A stretch of 64,000 bases of DNA from Ornithobacterium rhinotracheale DSM 15997 (GCF_000265465.1 NC_018016.1:1-64000), one strand, 5' to 3'; numbered from the stretch's first letter, positions 35,745 to 45,608 are shown. Numbers and translations: made by a program. The notes: generated by a model not told the origin, from the letters alone.

Positions 35745-37304
35745 ATGAAAAAATATCTTCTTCCATTGGCTGCCTTTGGAGTGTTGACATTTAGTGCCTG
35801 TACGACTTCCAAAAATGCCGAAACTAGCAATGCAAAAAATAAATCTAAAAAACCGAATATTATTGTTTTTTTGGTAGATGACATGGGGTGGCAAGACACC
35901 TCGCTACCATTTTGGAAACAGCAAACACCGCTGAATCGTCGTTACCACACCCCTAATATGGAACGCCTTGCCAAGGAAGGAATGATGTTTACCAACGCTT
36001 ATGCATGTGCTGTGAGCACGCCCTCTCGCGTGAGCCTTCTGAGCGGAATGAACGCAGCTCGCCACCGAGTGACCAATTGGACAATGTATAAGGATAATAT
36101 CTCTAATCGCCGCAGTAATAATAATTTAAAAGAGCCCGTTTGGAACATGAACGGAATGATTATGAGCGACACGCTCCGTCATGCAGTGCATGTGCCACAA
36201 ACTTTGCCTAAAGTATTGCACGACAATGGCTACAAAACCATTCATGTAGGGAAAGCACATTTTGCTGCATACAGCACGCCTGGTGCCGATCCTCGAAATC
36301 TAGGCTATGATGTAAATGTGGCAGGACATGGTGCAGGACAGCCCGCAAGTTACTATGGAGAGGATTGCTATGCAGATCAAGGCAAAAACCGATTTGTGTA
36401 TAATGTGCCAGATTTAGAACCTTATTACTACACCGATACTTTCTTGACTGATGCTTTGACTCTCGAAGCTGAAAAAGAAATGAAAAAAGCGGTGGCAGAA
36501 AACAAGCCATTTTTCTTGAATTTATCTCAATATGCGGTGCACACACCAATTATGCCAGACAAGAGATTCTTGGCTAAATACAAAGCACAAGGACTTGATG
36601 ATACCGAGGCAGCCTATGCCACTTTGCTAGAAGGTATGGACAAAGGGCTTGGCGACATCATGGATTTCCTTGAAAAAAATAATTTGGCAGATAACACTAT
36701 TATCATGTTTATGTCAGACAATGGTGGGCTTACCAGCTACACCCGCACGGGCGGAAAAGGAACACACAATTTGCCATTGCGTAGCGGCAAAGGTTCTATT
36801 TACGAGGGAGGCGTGCGTGAGCCTATGATTGTGAAATGGCCTGGCGTGGTGAAACCAAACACCAAAACCGACCAAAATATCATTATCGAAGATTTTTATC
36901 CTACCATTTTAGAAATGGCGGGTGCCAAACCAAAAGGAAAATCGCAAGTGATTGATGGAGTGAGTTTTGTTTCAACGCTAAAAGGTGCCAAAACCGATAA
37001 CGAAAAACGACCAATCATCTGGAATTATCCAAACGATTGGGGCGTTGTAGATGCAGGAACCAATTTCTTTACAGGGATTAAATTAGGAGATTACAAATTC
37101 ATTTATTTCTACGATAATCGCCCTGCGGAGTTGTACAACATCAAAGAAGACATTGGCGAAAAGCACAACATCATCAAGGAAAAACCTGAAATCGCTAAAA
37201 AACTGGCAAAACAATTGTCTGATGCATTAAAAGAAATGAACGCCCAACGCCCATCTAAACCCGATGGAACGCTCATTCCTTATCCTGATGAAGTAATTAA
37301 ATAA
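35745..37304 (+). CDS. Ser-type sulfatase lipoprotein
   Basis: A 519-residue arylsulfatase-family enzyme with a lipoprotein signal (Cys19 in FSAC), so it is anchored to a membrane. Metal ligands are seen in FLVDDMGWQD (Asp45-Asp46). The formylglycine motif is Ser91-Thr-Pro-Ser-Arg95, so the active-site residue is Ser instead of Cys. It needs a radical-SAM maturase (anSME), which is not in this window. FMSDNGG near 323 and GKGSIYEGGVREPM complete the site. It probably removes sulfate from host glycans, in line with the GH125 gene 165 bases downstream. Confidence 0.92.
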   Translation: MKKYLLPLAAFGVLTFSACTTSKNAETSNAKNKSKKPNIIVFLVDDMGWQDTSLPFWKQQTPLNRRYHTPNMERLAKEGMMFTNAYACAVSTPSRVSLLSGMNAARHRVTNWTMYKDNISNRRSNNNLKEPVWNMNGMIMSDTLRHAVHVPQTLPKVLHDNGYKTIHVGKAHFAAYSTPGADPRNLGYDVNVAGHGAGQPASYYGEDCYADQGKNRFVYNVPDLEPYYYTDTFLTDALTLEAEKEMKKAVAENKPFFLNLSQYAVHTPIMPDKRFLAKYKAQGLDDTEAAYATLLEGMDKGLGDIMDFLEKNNLADNTIIMFMSDNGGLTSYTRTGGKGTHNLPLRSGKGSIYEGGVREPMIVKWPGVVKPNTKTDQNIIIEDFYPTILEMAGAKPKGKSQVIDGVSFVSTLKGAKTDNEKRPIIWNYPNDWGVVDAGTNFFTGIKLGDYKFIYFYDNRPAELYNIKEDIGEKHNIIKEKPEIAKKLAKQLSDALKEMNAQRPSKPDGTLIPYPDEVIK

Positions 37305-37324
37305 AATCATAATTTAAAGGATTT

Positions 37325-37365
37325 TCAACTTGTTTCGGTGCGTGCAAAACATCGAGGCAAGTTGA
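37325..37365 (+). promoter_or_regulatory. Long intergenic RNA hairpin between the sulfatase and GH125 genes
   Basis: TCAACTTGTTTCGGTG (37325-37340) pairs with CATCGAGGCAAGTTGA (37350-37365) over 16 positions with a 9-base loop. Three of the pairs are G-U on the plus strand and would be A-C mismatches on the other, so the structure belongs to the rightward transcript. No U-run follows, so it is not a standard terminator. It may stabilise or attenuate the mRNA. Confidence 0.55.
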
Positions 37366-37468
37366 TTCATTTCTCAAAAAAAAATGCTTAAAATATCATT
37401 TTTTTAGTTTTTTTTAAATATTATTAAAAACCGATTTTTTTCAGTTTAAACAAAGTAATAAAATCAAT

Positions 37469-38881
37469 ATGCAAAGTCGTAGAACATTTATAAAGAATAC
37501 CATGATTGGTGCTGCGGGATTAGCTTTGATGCCAAATTTCGTTTGGGCAAAAGGCTACCCAACCAAACGCCCACCTTTAAGCCAAAGAAAATTCACTTCG
37601 CCTGCTGTGGAACAATTAATCAAGCAAATTAAATCGCAAATCAAAGACGAAAAATTGGCTTGGATGTTTGAGAATTGTTTTCCCAATACGCTGGATACTA
37701 CCGTTTCTGTAGGCACGCTCAAGGGCAAGCCCGATACTTTTGTAGTAACGGGAGACATCGAGGCGATGTGGCTCAGGGATTCGGCAGCACAGGTGTATCC
37801 TTATTTAAGTTTAGTGAAAAAAGACCCAAAACTTAAAAAATTAATCCAAGGTGTGATTCATCGCCAGACCGATTGTATTTTAATCGATCCGTATGCCAAT
37901 GGGTTTAATAAAACTGCCCTTGCCGACAAAGATAACCGCTGGGCGCAAGACACGGGCATGAAACCTGAAATCCACGAAAGAAAATGGGAAATAGATTCTT
38001 TGTGCTACCCGATTCGCTTGGTATATAATTATTGGAAACAAACGGGCGACACCAGCGTGTTTGACAAAGATTGGCACCAAGCGGCAAAATTAATCATCAA
38101 GACTTTTAAAGAACAGCAACGCAAAGAAGATGGAAAAGGACCTTATAGCTTTTTGCGCGTTACCGATCGCCAGCTAGATACGGTATCCAATGTAGGTTTT
38201 GGTCGCCCATTGAAGCCTGTTGGTTTAATTAATTCAACTTTCCGTCCGTCGGACGATAATACTACTTTTGGATTTTTAATTCCGTCTAATCTATTTGCTG
38301 TAAAATCTTTACGACAAATGGCGGAAATTTTAACTAAAGTGGTGCACGATAATGCAACCGCCCAAGAAGCTAAAGATTTAGCCAACGAGGTGGAAAAAGC
38401 CATTCAGCAATATGGTATTGTAAATCACCCAAAATACGGAAAAGTTTATGCCTATGAAGTAGATGGTTTTGGAAACCATACCTACATGGACGACCCGAAT
38501 GTGCCAAGCCTTTTGGCATTGCCTTATTTAGACTTGGTGAGTAAAGATGATCCTATCTACAAAAACACCCGAAAACTGGTCTGGAGCACCGATAATCCAT
38601 ACTTTTTTGTAGGAAAGGCGGCGCAAGGCATTGGCAGTCCGCATATTGGTACTTATGACATGATTTGGCCAATGAGTTTAATTATGAAAGGAATGACAAC
38701 CGATGACCCCAACGAAATGTTTGAATGCCTAGAAGTGCTGAAAAACACCGATGCCAATACGGGCTTTATCCATGAAACTTTTAACAAAGACAATCCAGAA
38801 AAATTCACGCGAGAGTGGTTTGCGTGGGCAAATACGCTTTTTGGAGAATTGGTGATTAAGTGGGTACAAGCAAAAAAATGA
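37469..38881 (+). CDS. GH125 exo-alpha-1,6-mannosidase, Tat-exported
   Basis: A 470-residue metal-independent alpha-mannosidase (formerly DUF1237). The start carries a twin-arginine signal, SRRTFIKNTMIGAAGLALM, which suggests export of a folded enzyme. The GH125 catalytic domain has GDIEAMWLRDSAAQVYPY near residue 94 (active-site Asp), GFGRPLKPVGLINSTFRPSDD near 232, and HETFNKDNPEKFTREWFAWAN near the end. It removes terminal alpha-1,6-mannose from N-glycan-type glycans. Together with the upstream sulfatase it points to breakdown of host glycoproteins. Confidence 0.92.
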   Translation: MQSRRTFIKNTMIGAAGLALMPNFVWAKGYPTKRPPLSQRKFTSPAVEQLIKQIKSQIKDEKLAWMFENCFPNTLDTTVSVGTLKGKPDTFVVTGDIEAMWLRDSAAQVYPYLSLVKKDPKLKKLIQGVIHRQTDCILIDPYANGFNKTALADKDNRWAQDTGMKPEIHERKWEIDSLCYPIRLVYNYWKQTGDTSVFDKDWHQAAKLIIKTFKEQQRKEDGKGPYSFLRVTDRQLDTVSNVGFGRPLKPVGLINSTFRPSDDNTTFGFLIPSNLFAVKSLRQMAEILTKVVHDNATAQEAKDLANEVEKAIQQYGIVNHPKYGKVYAYEVDGFGNHTYMDDPNVPSLLALPYLDLVSKDDPIYKNTRKLVWSTDNPYFFVGKAAQGIGSPHIGTYDMIWPMSLIMKGMTTDDPNEMFECLEVLKNTDANTGFIHETFNKDNPEKFTREWFAWANTLFGELVIKWVQAKK

Positions 38882-38889
38882 TATATTTG
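38882..38889 (+). promoter_or_regulatory. Probable promoter -7 box for the PhnA-type gene
   Basis: TATATTTG overlaps the stop codon region of the GH125 gene and lies 23 bases before the next ATG. The -33 element is unclear. Confidence 0.5.
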
Positions 38890-38911
38890 CAAAAATTAAA
38901 AATTAAATAGA

Positions 38912-39244
38912 ATGAGCGAAGCAGTAATTTGCCCAAAATGTAATTCGGAGTACACTTACGAGAACGGAGATTTAATGGCGTGTACACAGTGTTTTTATGA
39001 ATGGAATCCAGAAGAAGAAGCTAAGAAAAATCAAATTTTGGATGCCAATGGAAATCCTCTGGAAAACGGAGATGCCGTGGTGGTGGTAAAGGATTTGCCT
39101 GTAAAAGGTGCGGCTAAACCGATAAAAGCTGGAACTAAAGTAAAAAATATAAGACTTAATCCAGATAGCGACCACAATATCGATTGCAAAATCGACGGAT
39201 TCGGTGCCATAGCATTGAAATCAGAATTCGTGAAAAAAGCTTAA
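38912..39244 (+). CDS. PhnA/YjdM-family zinc-ribbon protein
   Basis: A 110-residue cytosolic protein. The N-terminal zinc ribbon has two Cys pairs, CPKC (residues 7-10) and CTQC (24-27). The C-terminal SH3-like YjdM domain has the motif [22 protein letters not shown] followed by [20 protein letters not shown]. Despite the old name PhnA, a role in phosphonate use is not established for this family and no phosphonate genes are near. It has its own promoter and a shared terminator with glyA. Confidence 0.92.
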   Translation: MSEAVICPKCNSEYTYENGDLMACTQCFYEWNPEEEAKKNQILDANGNPLENGDAVVVVKDLPVKGAAKPIKAGTKVKNIRLNPDSDHNIDCKIDGFGAIALKSEFVKKA

Positions 39245-39286
39245 TTTTTAGGATTAAAGATTTTAGCTAAAAAAGTTGAAATAAAT

Positions 39287-39320
39287 AAAAAAGGAAGAAT
39301 TAAAAAATTCTTCCTTTTTT
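39287..39320. terminator. Bidirectional terminator between the PhnA-type gene and glyA
   Basis: Perfect 15-base stem AAAAAAGGAAGAATT / AATTCTTCCTTTTTT with a 4-base loop between converging genes. Confidence 0.88.
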
Positions 39321-39340
39321 TGTTGGTTTTGTTTTTAATT

Positions 39341-40603
39341 TTAGAAATTAAAAAGCGGACGATTGTGCATTAAATCGTGTACTTCTTTTGCCGTATTTTG
39401 CAAAGTTTTTTCGTCATCAGGATTTTGAATCACGCGATCGATCAATTCCGCGATGGTTTCCATGTCGTTTTCTACCAAACCACGAGTGGTGATTGCTGGA
39501 GTTCCCAAACGAATTCCCGATGTAATGAATGGCGATTGCGTGTCAAAAGGCACCATATTCTTGTTACAAGTAATGTGAGCTTGCACCAGTGCATTTTCCG
39601 CTTTTTTACCTGTGATGTCCTTGTTGCGCAAATCAATCAACATACAGTGATTTTCAGTTCCACCCGAAACGATTTGGTAATCTCTGTCCATAAGAGCTTT
39701 AGCCAAAGCTTGGCTGTTTTTGATGATTTGCTTTCCGTATTGTTCAAAATTTGGTGTAAGTGCTTCGCCAAAAGCAACTGCTTTTGCAGCAATACAATGC
39801 TCTAGTGGTCCTCCTTGCGTGCCTGGGAAAACAGCCATATTCAGCAATTCAGACATCATGCGAGTTTTGCCTTTCAAAGTCTTGCCAAACGGGTTTTCAA
39901 AATCTTCTCCCATCATGATGATTCCCCCACGAGGTCCGCGAAGTGTTTTGTGCGTAGTTGAGGTTACGATATGGCAATGAGGCATCGGGTTGTTAAGCAA
40001 ACCTTTGGCAATCAATCCTGCAGGGTGCGCAATATCTGCCATTAAAATTGCCCCCACTTCATCAGCCACTTCTCTGAATTTAGCATAATCAATATCGCGA
40101 GAGTAGGCAGAGGCACCGCAAATGATTAAATTTGGTTTTTCACGGCGAGCCGTTTCAGCCATTTGTTCGTAATCGATAAGCCCAGTTTCTTTGTTGAGTC
40201 CGTAAGAGCAAACTTCAAAACGGATTCCAGAGAAATTCACAGGCGAGCCATGTGTAAGGTGCCCGCCATGAGCCAAGTCAAGCCCCATGATTTTGTCTCC
40301 GTTGTTCAAGCAAGCTAGATACACCGCAGCATTGGCTTGCGAACCAGAGTGTGGCTGAACATTGGCATACGCAGCACCAAAAAGCTCTTTAAGTCTATCG
40401 ATGGCAAGCGTTTCGATTTTGTCTACCACCTCGCAGCCGCCATAGTAGCGTTTTCCAGGATAGCCTTCGGCGTATTTGTTGGTAAGCACAGAGCCGAGTG
40501 CCTTTAGCACTTCATCACTTACAAAGTTTTCTGAGGCAATAAGCTCAATACCATTAATTTGTCGTTGTTTTTCATCTTCGATGAGCGAGAAAATTGTGTC
40601 CAT
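39341..40603 (-). CDS. glyA: Serine hydroxymethyltransferase
   Basis: PLP enzyme of 420 residues that interconverts serine and glycine with tetrahydrofolate, feeding one-carbon metabolism. The family motifs are IASENFVS near 22, [10 protein letters not shown] near 86, [13 protein letters not shown] (108-120) and [12 protein letters not shown] near 188. The PLP lysine is Lys219 in [14 protein letters not shown]. The length and ending (DLMHNRPLF) are normal. It is monocistronic. Confidence 0.98.
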   Translation of the reverse strand: MDTIFSLIEDEKQRQINGIELIASENFVSDEVLKALGSVLTNKYAEGYPGKRYYGGCEVVDKIETLAIDRLKELFGAAYANVQPHSGSQANAAVYLACLNNGDKIMGLDLAHGGHLTHGSPVNFSGIRFEVCSYGLNKETGLIDYEQMAETARREKPNLIICGASAYSRDIDYAKFREVADEVGAILMADIAHPAGLIAKGLLNNPMPHCHIVTSTTHKTLRGPRGGIIMMGEDFENPFGKTLKGKTRMMSELLNMAVFPGTQGGPLEHCIAAKAVAFGEALTPNFEQYGKQIIKNSQALAKALMDRDYQIVSGGTENHCMLIDLRNKDITGKKAENALVQAHITCNKNMVPFDTQSPFITSGIRLGTPAITTRGLVENDMETIAELIDRVIQNPDDEKTLQNTAKEVHDLMHNRPLFNF

Positions 40604-40839
40604 TCTTGTTTTGTGAATTAAGTTTCAATTTTAAGTGCGTAAATATATGAAAGCTTTTGAAATTTTAAATATCAGTATTGAAAATTTAGTGAGAAATGTG
40701 AAAAAAATGTTTTTATTTATAAATGAAAAGTCAAATTTCAAATTTGGTTAAAGCCCAATAGCTTTAATTATGATTGAAAGATTTAATCTAAAACTAAAAA
40801 ATCTCTCCAAAAAATATTTAATAATACGGATTAAAATTT

Positions 40840-40847
40840 TACTTTTG
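40840..40847 (+). promoter_or_regulatory. Probable promoter -7 box for the agmatinase-family gene
   Basis: TACTTTTG fits TAnnTTTG, with TTTA (40817-40820) 19 bases upstream as a near -33 element. It is 26 bases before the ATG. Confidence 0.55.
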
Positions 40848-40873
40848 AGCTTTAATAGTAAAATACAAAATAA

Positions 40874-41722
40874 ATGAGAATTTTCGCAGGAGTAGAAGAA
40901 GAATATGGCAAATACGAAACCGCCAAAGCAGTGCTAATTCCCGTTCCATACGACGGGACAAGTACATGGATTAAGGGAGCAGACAAAGGACCAGATGCCT
41001 TTTTAGATGCTGCCGATAACATGGAGATTTACGACATCGAAACCAAATCAGAACCCTACAAAAATGGAATTTTCCTAGACGAGCCCGTGACTGAAGACGC
41101 TTCGCCAGAAGCCATGACCGATGCGGTGCACGCTCGAGTTAAGAAATATTTGGACGATGATAAATTCGTAACACTTTTTGGTGGAGAGCATTCTATCTCG
41201 ATAGGGAGTATTCGTGCTTTTGGAGAAAAATATGGCAAAATCACGGTTTTGCAATTAGATGCCCACACCGATTTAAGACCAGAATACCACGGTAGCAAAT
41301 GCAATCATGCTTGTGCTGTTTTTGAGGCAAACGAAAAGCATCATCTTGTGCAAGTGGGAATCAGAAGTATGGACACAAGCGAAGTGCAGTATTTAAAAGA
41401 AGAAAATGTATTCTTTGCGCACCAAATCGCTGAAAATCCAAATTGGATCGAAGATGTGTTCAATCGTTTGGGCGATAATCCTGTGTACATTACCATTGAT
41501 TTAGACGGGTTTGATCCTTCGATTTGCCCATCTACAGGAACGCCAGAGCCAGGTGGATTGCCATGGTATCCAACTTTGAAATTATTGAAAAAAGTAATTC
41601 AGCAAAAAAATGTCGTAGGTTTTGATATTGTGGAACTTGCTCCAAACGAAAACGAGAAATCTTCTGATTTCTTAGCGGCTAAATTATATTATAAAATGTT
41701 GGCTTATCAATTCACAAAATAA
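40874..41722 (+). CDS. speB: Agmatinase (ureohydrolase family)
   Basis: Mn-dependent hydrolase of 282 residues that most likely turns agmatine into putrescine and urea. The metal ligands are seen in GGEHSIS (His106), LDAHTD (Asp129, His131, Asp133) and TIDLDGFDPS near residue 200, followed by GTPEPGGLPW, which favours agmatinase over arginase. The 6-base gap to the next gene suggests one transcript with the M1 peptidase and glycosyltransferases. An arginine decarboxylase gene is not seen in the window. Confidence 0.9.
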   Translation: MRIFAGVEEEYGKYETAKAVLIPVPYDGTSTWIKGADKGPDAFLDAADNMEIYDIETKSEPYKNGIFLDEPVTEDASPEAMTDAVHARVKKYLDDDKFVTLFGGEHSISIGSIRAFGEKYGKITVLQLDAHTDLRPEYHGSKCNHACAVFEANEKHHLVQVGIRSMDTSEVQYLKEENVFFAHQIAENPNWIEDVFNRLGDNPVYITIDLDGFDPSICPSTGTPEPGGLPWYPTLKLLKKVIQQKNVVGFDIVELAPNENEKSSDFLAAKLYYKMLAYQFTK

Positions 41723-41728
41723 GCAAGT

Positions 41729-43360
41729 GTGAGAAAAAAAATTCTTCTTTGTTTATTGGGATTAAATTTTGTAGCAACTCAGGCTCAGAACGGTAGCATT
41801 AGTCTAGCAGAAAAATACCTACGCGGAGAAAATAATCATTTTCGTGATTTTTGGGATGTTAAATATTACGACCTTCAGCTAGAAACCCATGCCGAAAGCA
41901 AGAGCATAAAAGGAGAAGTCGTTATTGATTTAAGTCTTGATAAACAAGGAAGATTTTTACAAATAGATTTGCAAAAACCTATGCAAATCACTCAAGTAGA
42001 ACAGCTTTTAGCCTTTAATAAAGTAAAAAAAATTCCGCTACATTCTATTTTAAATAAAGGCGACCACTACTTTATTCCTACTAAAAAATTAAAGCAAGAA
42101 AAAAACATCAAATTGCGTTTTTCGTTTCAAGGAAAACCCAAAATTGCTTTGCAAGCACCGTGGGATGGTGGGTGGATTTTTACTAAAGATTTAGAAAATC
42201 GAAATTGGCTTTCGGTGGCGGTGCAACACCAAGGGGCGAGCTTGTGGTTCCCGTGCAAGGACTATCAAGGCGATGAGCCAGACCGAGGGGCAATGATCCG
42301 TGTGAAAACCGAGAACAATCAAGTGGCGGTAGCCAATGGAAATTTAATTTCAAAAGAAAATGGTGTGTACACTTGGCAGGTTAAAAATCCGATTAATACT
42401 TATAATATTACGCCAAATATTGGGAGTTATGTTCATTTTTCGGACACTTATCATGGCGAAAATGGAAAGCTTAAATTAAATTATTGGGTGCTTGATTATA
42501 ATGTAGAAAAAGCTAAAAAACAATTTAAACAAGTGCCGATGATGCTTAAAGCTTTTGAGCATTGGTTTGGGGCGTATCCGTTTTACGAAGATTCCTATAA
42601 ATTGGTCGAAACGCCGTTTTTAGGCATGGAGCACCAGAGCAATATAGCCTACGGAAACGATTACCAAAATGGCTATAGAGGCATGGATCGCTCGGGGAGT
42701 GGTTATGGCAATTTGTTTGATTTTATCATTATTCACGAGTCTGGGCACGAGTGGTTTGGCAACAATATTACCACCGAGCAAATCGCTGATATGTGGGTGC
42801 ACGAGGCGTTTACCACTTATTCCGAAGCCCTTTTTGTGGAGTATTATTATGGCAAAGAGGCGGCGCAAAAATATTTGCAAGGCTATCAGCGACAGATTTT
42901 AAACGATCGCCCGATGCAAGGCGTGCACGATGAGCATCAAGAGGGGAGTGTGGATATGTATAATAAAGGAGCGTGCATGATTCAGACATTGCGCGAATGG
43001 ATGAATGATGATGCCGCATTTTTGGCATTGATGCGTGGCTTGAACAAAGATTTTCGTCATAAAATCGTAACGGGCGCACAGATTGAACGCTACATAGAGG
43101 ATAAAACAAAATTAGATTTAAAAGCATTTTTTAATCAATACCTGCGAACCACACAAATTCCCATTTTAGCCATCAAGAAAGAAAAAAATCAATATTTCTA
43201 TCGTTGGGAAAATTGTGTCGATGGATTTGCAATGCCCGTTCAGTTGAAAAACAAAGACTGGATTCAGCCGACGCAAGAATGGAAAGTTTTGCCCCAAAAA
43301 GATGTTAATGTTTTGCCCAACAAAAACCTTTTGATTCAATTTAAAAATTATAATTTATGA
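41729..43360 (+). CDS. M1-family zinc aminopeptidase, short exported form
   Basis: A 543-residue peptidase, the second M1 enzyme here, without the HEAT-like tail of the first. The start codon is GTG, chosen because the frame then opens with a Sec signal (MRKKILLCLLGLNFVATQAQ). The substrate motif reads GMEHQSN instead of GAMEN. The zinc site is HESGHEWFG (His336, Glu337, His340), with Glu359 in VHEAFTTYSEA. It is probably periplasmic. Its stop overlaps the next start (ATGA), coupling it to a glycosyltransferase gene. Confidence 0.92.
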   Translation: MRKKILLCLLGLNFVATQAQNGSISLAEKYLRGENNHFRDFWDVKYYDLQLETHAESKSIKGEVVIDLSLDKQGRFLQIDLQKPMQITQVEQLLAFNKVKKIPLHSILNKGDHYFIPTKKLKQEKNIKLRFSFQGKPKIALQAPWDGGWIFTKDLENRNWLSVAVQHQGASLWFPCKDYQGDEPDRGAMIRVKTENNQVAVANGNLISKENGVYTWQVKNPINTYNITPNIGSYVHFSDTYHGENGKLKLNYWVLDYNVEKAKKQFKQVPMMLKAFEHWFGAYPFYEDSYKLVETPFLGMEHQSNIAYGNDYQNGYRGMDRSGSGYGNLFDFIIIHESGHEWFGNNITTEQIADMWVHEAFTTYSEALFVEYYYGKEAAQKYLQGYQRQILNDRPMQGVHDEHQEGSVDMYNKGACMIQTLREWMNDDAAFLALMRGLNKDFRHKIVTGAQIERYIEDKTKLDLKAFFNQYLRTTQIPILAIKKEKNQYFYRWENCVDGFAMPVQLKNKDWIQPTQEWKVLPQKDVNVLPNKNLLIQFKNYNL

Positions 43361-44265
43361 GGTTTTTAATCATTATTCCAGCACACAACGAAGCGGCACA
43401 CATTGCAGATTGCTTGGAGTCGCTTGCACGACAAACTTATCAAAACTTTGAGTGCGTGGTGGTGAACGATGGCTCAACAGATGATACTGAAAATCAAATT
43501 TTAAACATAATTAAAGACCGAGAAAAGTTTTCATTATTAAACCTTAAAACCTCGCAGCATGCACCAGGTGCAAAGGTCGTTCGGGCGTTTGAGGCAGGAT
43601 TGAAAACCAATCAAATTCAGGATTTTGAGATAATTTGTAAGTTTGATGCAGACATTATATTTCCGCCCAATTATTTGCAAACGCTGCATGAGGCATATCA
43701 AGGAAATCCGCATTTGGGCATGGCGGCAGGCATTGTAAAAATTGCCAAAAACGATTTTTCTGATGAAGATATTTTGGACTTTAGCAATGAAAAGCAACAT
43801 TGGACTTTTGAAAACATTTCATCTAAACAACACATTCGTGGCCCAATAAAATCCTATCGCAAAGAATGTTTTTTAGCCATGAATGGACTAAAACCCGTTC
43901 TAGGCTGGGACAATATCGATGTGCTTTTGGCGTATAAAAATCAATGGCAAACTCAGACATTTCCCGATGTTTGGGTAAAACATTTGCGTCCAACGATGTA
44001 CAAATACCAAGCGCAAAAAGCGGAAAAATTAGGCATTTACTTTTATAATTTAGGATTAAATTTGCCTTTGGCTATGCTTTCTTCGGCTAAATCTGCCTTA
44101 AAAAATCGTTCGCTTAAAGAATTTATAATCAGTACAAAAACATTTTTAAAACAAAAGCACGATCGGGCATTGAACGCAGAGGAAATTGCCTACATTAGGC
44201 ACGAAAGATGGCATGGAATTTTGGGCAAAATTCCCATCGTTTCAACATTAATTAAAAAATCATGA
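43357..44265 (+). CDS. Family 2 glycosyltransferase
   Basis: A 302-residue GT-A transferase. The nucleotide-binding start is FLIIIPAHNEAAHIADCLESL, with VVNDGSTDD near residue 37 and the metal-binding KFDADI near 91. The later HIRGPIKSYRKECF and VLGWDNIDVLLAYKN lie in the acceptor region. It has no obvious transmembrane segments. It overlaps both neighbours by four bases, so it belongs to one translationally coupled set with the M1 peptidase and a second GT2 enzyme. The sugar and acceptor are unknown. Confidence 0.9.
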   Translation: MRFLIIIPAHNEAAHIADCLESLARQTYQNFECVVVNDGSTDDTENQILNIIKDREKFSLLNLKTSQHAPGAKVVRAFEAGLKTNQIQDFEIICKFDADIIFPPNYLQTLHEAYQGNPHLGMAAGIVKIAKNDFSDEDILDFSNEKQHWTFENISSKQHIRGPIKSYRKECFLAMNGLKPVLGWDNIDVLLAYKNQWQTQTFPDVWVKHLRPTMYKYQAQKAEKLGIYFYNLGLNLPLAMLSSAKSALKNRSLKEFIISTKTFLKQKHDRALNAEEIAYIRHERWHGILGKIPIVSTLIKKS

Positions 44266-45149
44266 AAACCGCACCCAAAGTTTGCTGTATCATCGTTACC
44301 TACAACGCCGAACGCTGGATTGTAGATTGCCTTTCGACTTTGCGAGAGCCCAATCTTGATATGGCTATTTTGTTGATAGATAATGGCTCAACCGATGATA
44401 CGCTAGAAATCGTCCGCACGCAATTTCCGCAAGTGCAAATCATAGAAACGGGCGAAAATTTAGGTTTTGCCCGAGCCAATAATTTAGGTCATGAGCATGC
44501 TAAAAAACTCGGTGCAGATTATCTTTATTTGTTAAACCAAGATACCAAAAGTTATCCAAATACGGTTTTCAATTTGGTGCAAATGGCAGAAAAATATCCC
44601 GAATTTGCTATTTTAAGCCCTATGCACCTTAACGAAAAAGGCGATGCGTTTGATTCTAAATTTGAGGCGTATATCGATGCCAAAAAATGCCCTAATTACA
44701 TTTCTGATGCGAGTTTGGGGACTCTGAAAGAGATTTATACCATAGATTTTGTAAACGCTGCGGCGTGGCTCGTTGCTGTTTCGGCATTGGAAAAAACACA
44801 CGGATTGTTTTCTGAGGTGTTTTATCATTATGGCGAGGATCGAAATTTTGTGCAGCGTGTGCAATATTTTGGGTTAAAAGTAGGCATTGTGCCAAGCTTA
44901 AAAATCCATCATTGTCGAGATGAACGCAGCGGTGCTTTTTCGCCTGCTTTTGAAAGAAAGAAACTAAAAATCAAATCTTTGGTTTTAATGCATAACATCA
45001 ATCAATCGTATGGGCAATGCACATTTCAAGTCTGGAAAGAAGCGTTAATGCAATGGGTGAAATTAAACATTTGGCAAGGTTTAAAATTGTTTTTTTATCC
45101 TATTTTTTCGGCATCCAAAATTCTTTCAGCCCGTAAGGAAATGAAGTGA
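44262..45149 (+). CDS. Family 2 glycosyltransferase, rhamnosyltransferase-like
   Basis: A 295-residue GT2 enzyme. The motifs are CIIVTYNAERWIVDCLSTL, LIDNGSTDDTLEI near 39, NLGFARANNLG near 66 and the metal site LLNQDT near 90. The segment VNAAAWLVAVSALEKTHGLF...YGEDRNFVQRVQ is typical of the rhamnosyltransferase-like branch that adds sugars to surface polysaccharide. It is the last gene of the coupled run that starts with the agmatinase gene. Confidence 0.9.
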   Translation: MKTAPKVCCIIVTYNAERWIVDCLSTLREPNLDMAILLIDNGSTDDTLEIVRTQFPQVQIIETGENLGFARANNLGHEHAKKLGADYLYLLNQDTKSYPNTVFNLVQMAEKYPEFAILSPMHLNEKGDAFDSKFEAYIDAKKCPNYISDASLGTLKEIYTIDFVNAAAWLVAVSALEKTHGLFSEVFYHYGEDRNFVQRVQYFGLKVGIVPSLKIHHCRDERSGAFSPAFERKKLKIKSLVLMHNINQSYGQCTFQVWKEALMQWVKLNIWQGLKLFFYPIFSASKILSARKEMK

Positions 45150-45205
45150 ATTTTCCATTAAGACAAAAAATCCATAACTTTACATTTTAAATAAGAATAA
45201 AAGCA

Positions 45206-45538
45206 ATGGATTTACAAGACCAGCTAAAAAAACTTTTTCCAGATCATGTAGCCGACGAAACGCCACAGGAAAACACATCAAACGAGGAAGATCTCTGGAT
45301 TCCTGATGAAACGGTTTCTTGCCATTTTGAAAAACGAAACGGCAAGCCGCACACTATCATCAAAGGTTATACGGGGCATGCGCAAGACTTTAAGCAATTG
45401 GCTAAAGATTTGAAAAAAATGCTTGGTGTAGGAGGTAGCGTGAAAAACGAGGAAATCATAATTCAAGGTGATTATCGCGACCAAATTATGGCGTATCTTA
45501 AAGACTTAGGAATGAAAGTGAAACGAGTAGGTGGCTAA
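45206..45538 (+). CDS. SUI1/eIF1-family translation factor (YciH-like)
   Basis: A 110-residue protein. The SUI1 fold occupies about residues 35-108, with KRNGKPHTIIKGYTG, a DLKKMLGVGGSVK core and the ending KDLGMKVKRVGG. These match bacterial YciH proteins, which are related to eukaryotic eIF1 and can affect start-site selection. The N-terminal 35 residues are acidic and probably flexible. It is a single gene between the glycosyltransferases and accA. Confidence 0.92.
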   Translation: MDLQDQLKKLFPDHVADETPQENTSNEEDLWIPDETVSCHFEKRNGKPHTIIKGYTGHAQDFKQLAKDLKKMLGVGGSVKNEEIIIQGDYRDQIMAYLKDLGMKVKRVGG

Positions 45539-45608
45539 AAATAATTGAATAAAAATTCCTATTTTCGCATAAATTTTAGTACATTCACGACCTAAATAAT
45601 GTTATATT

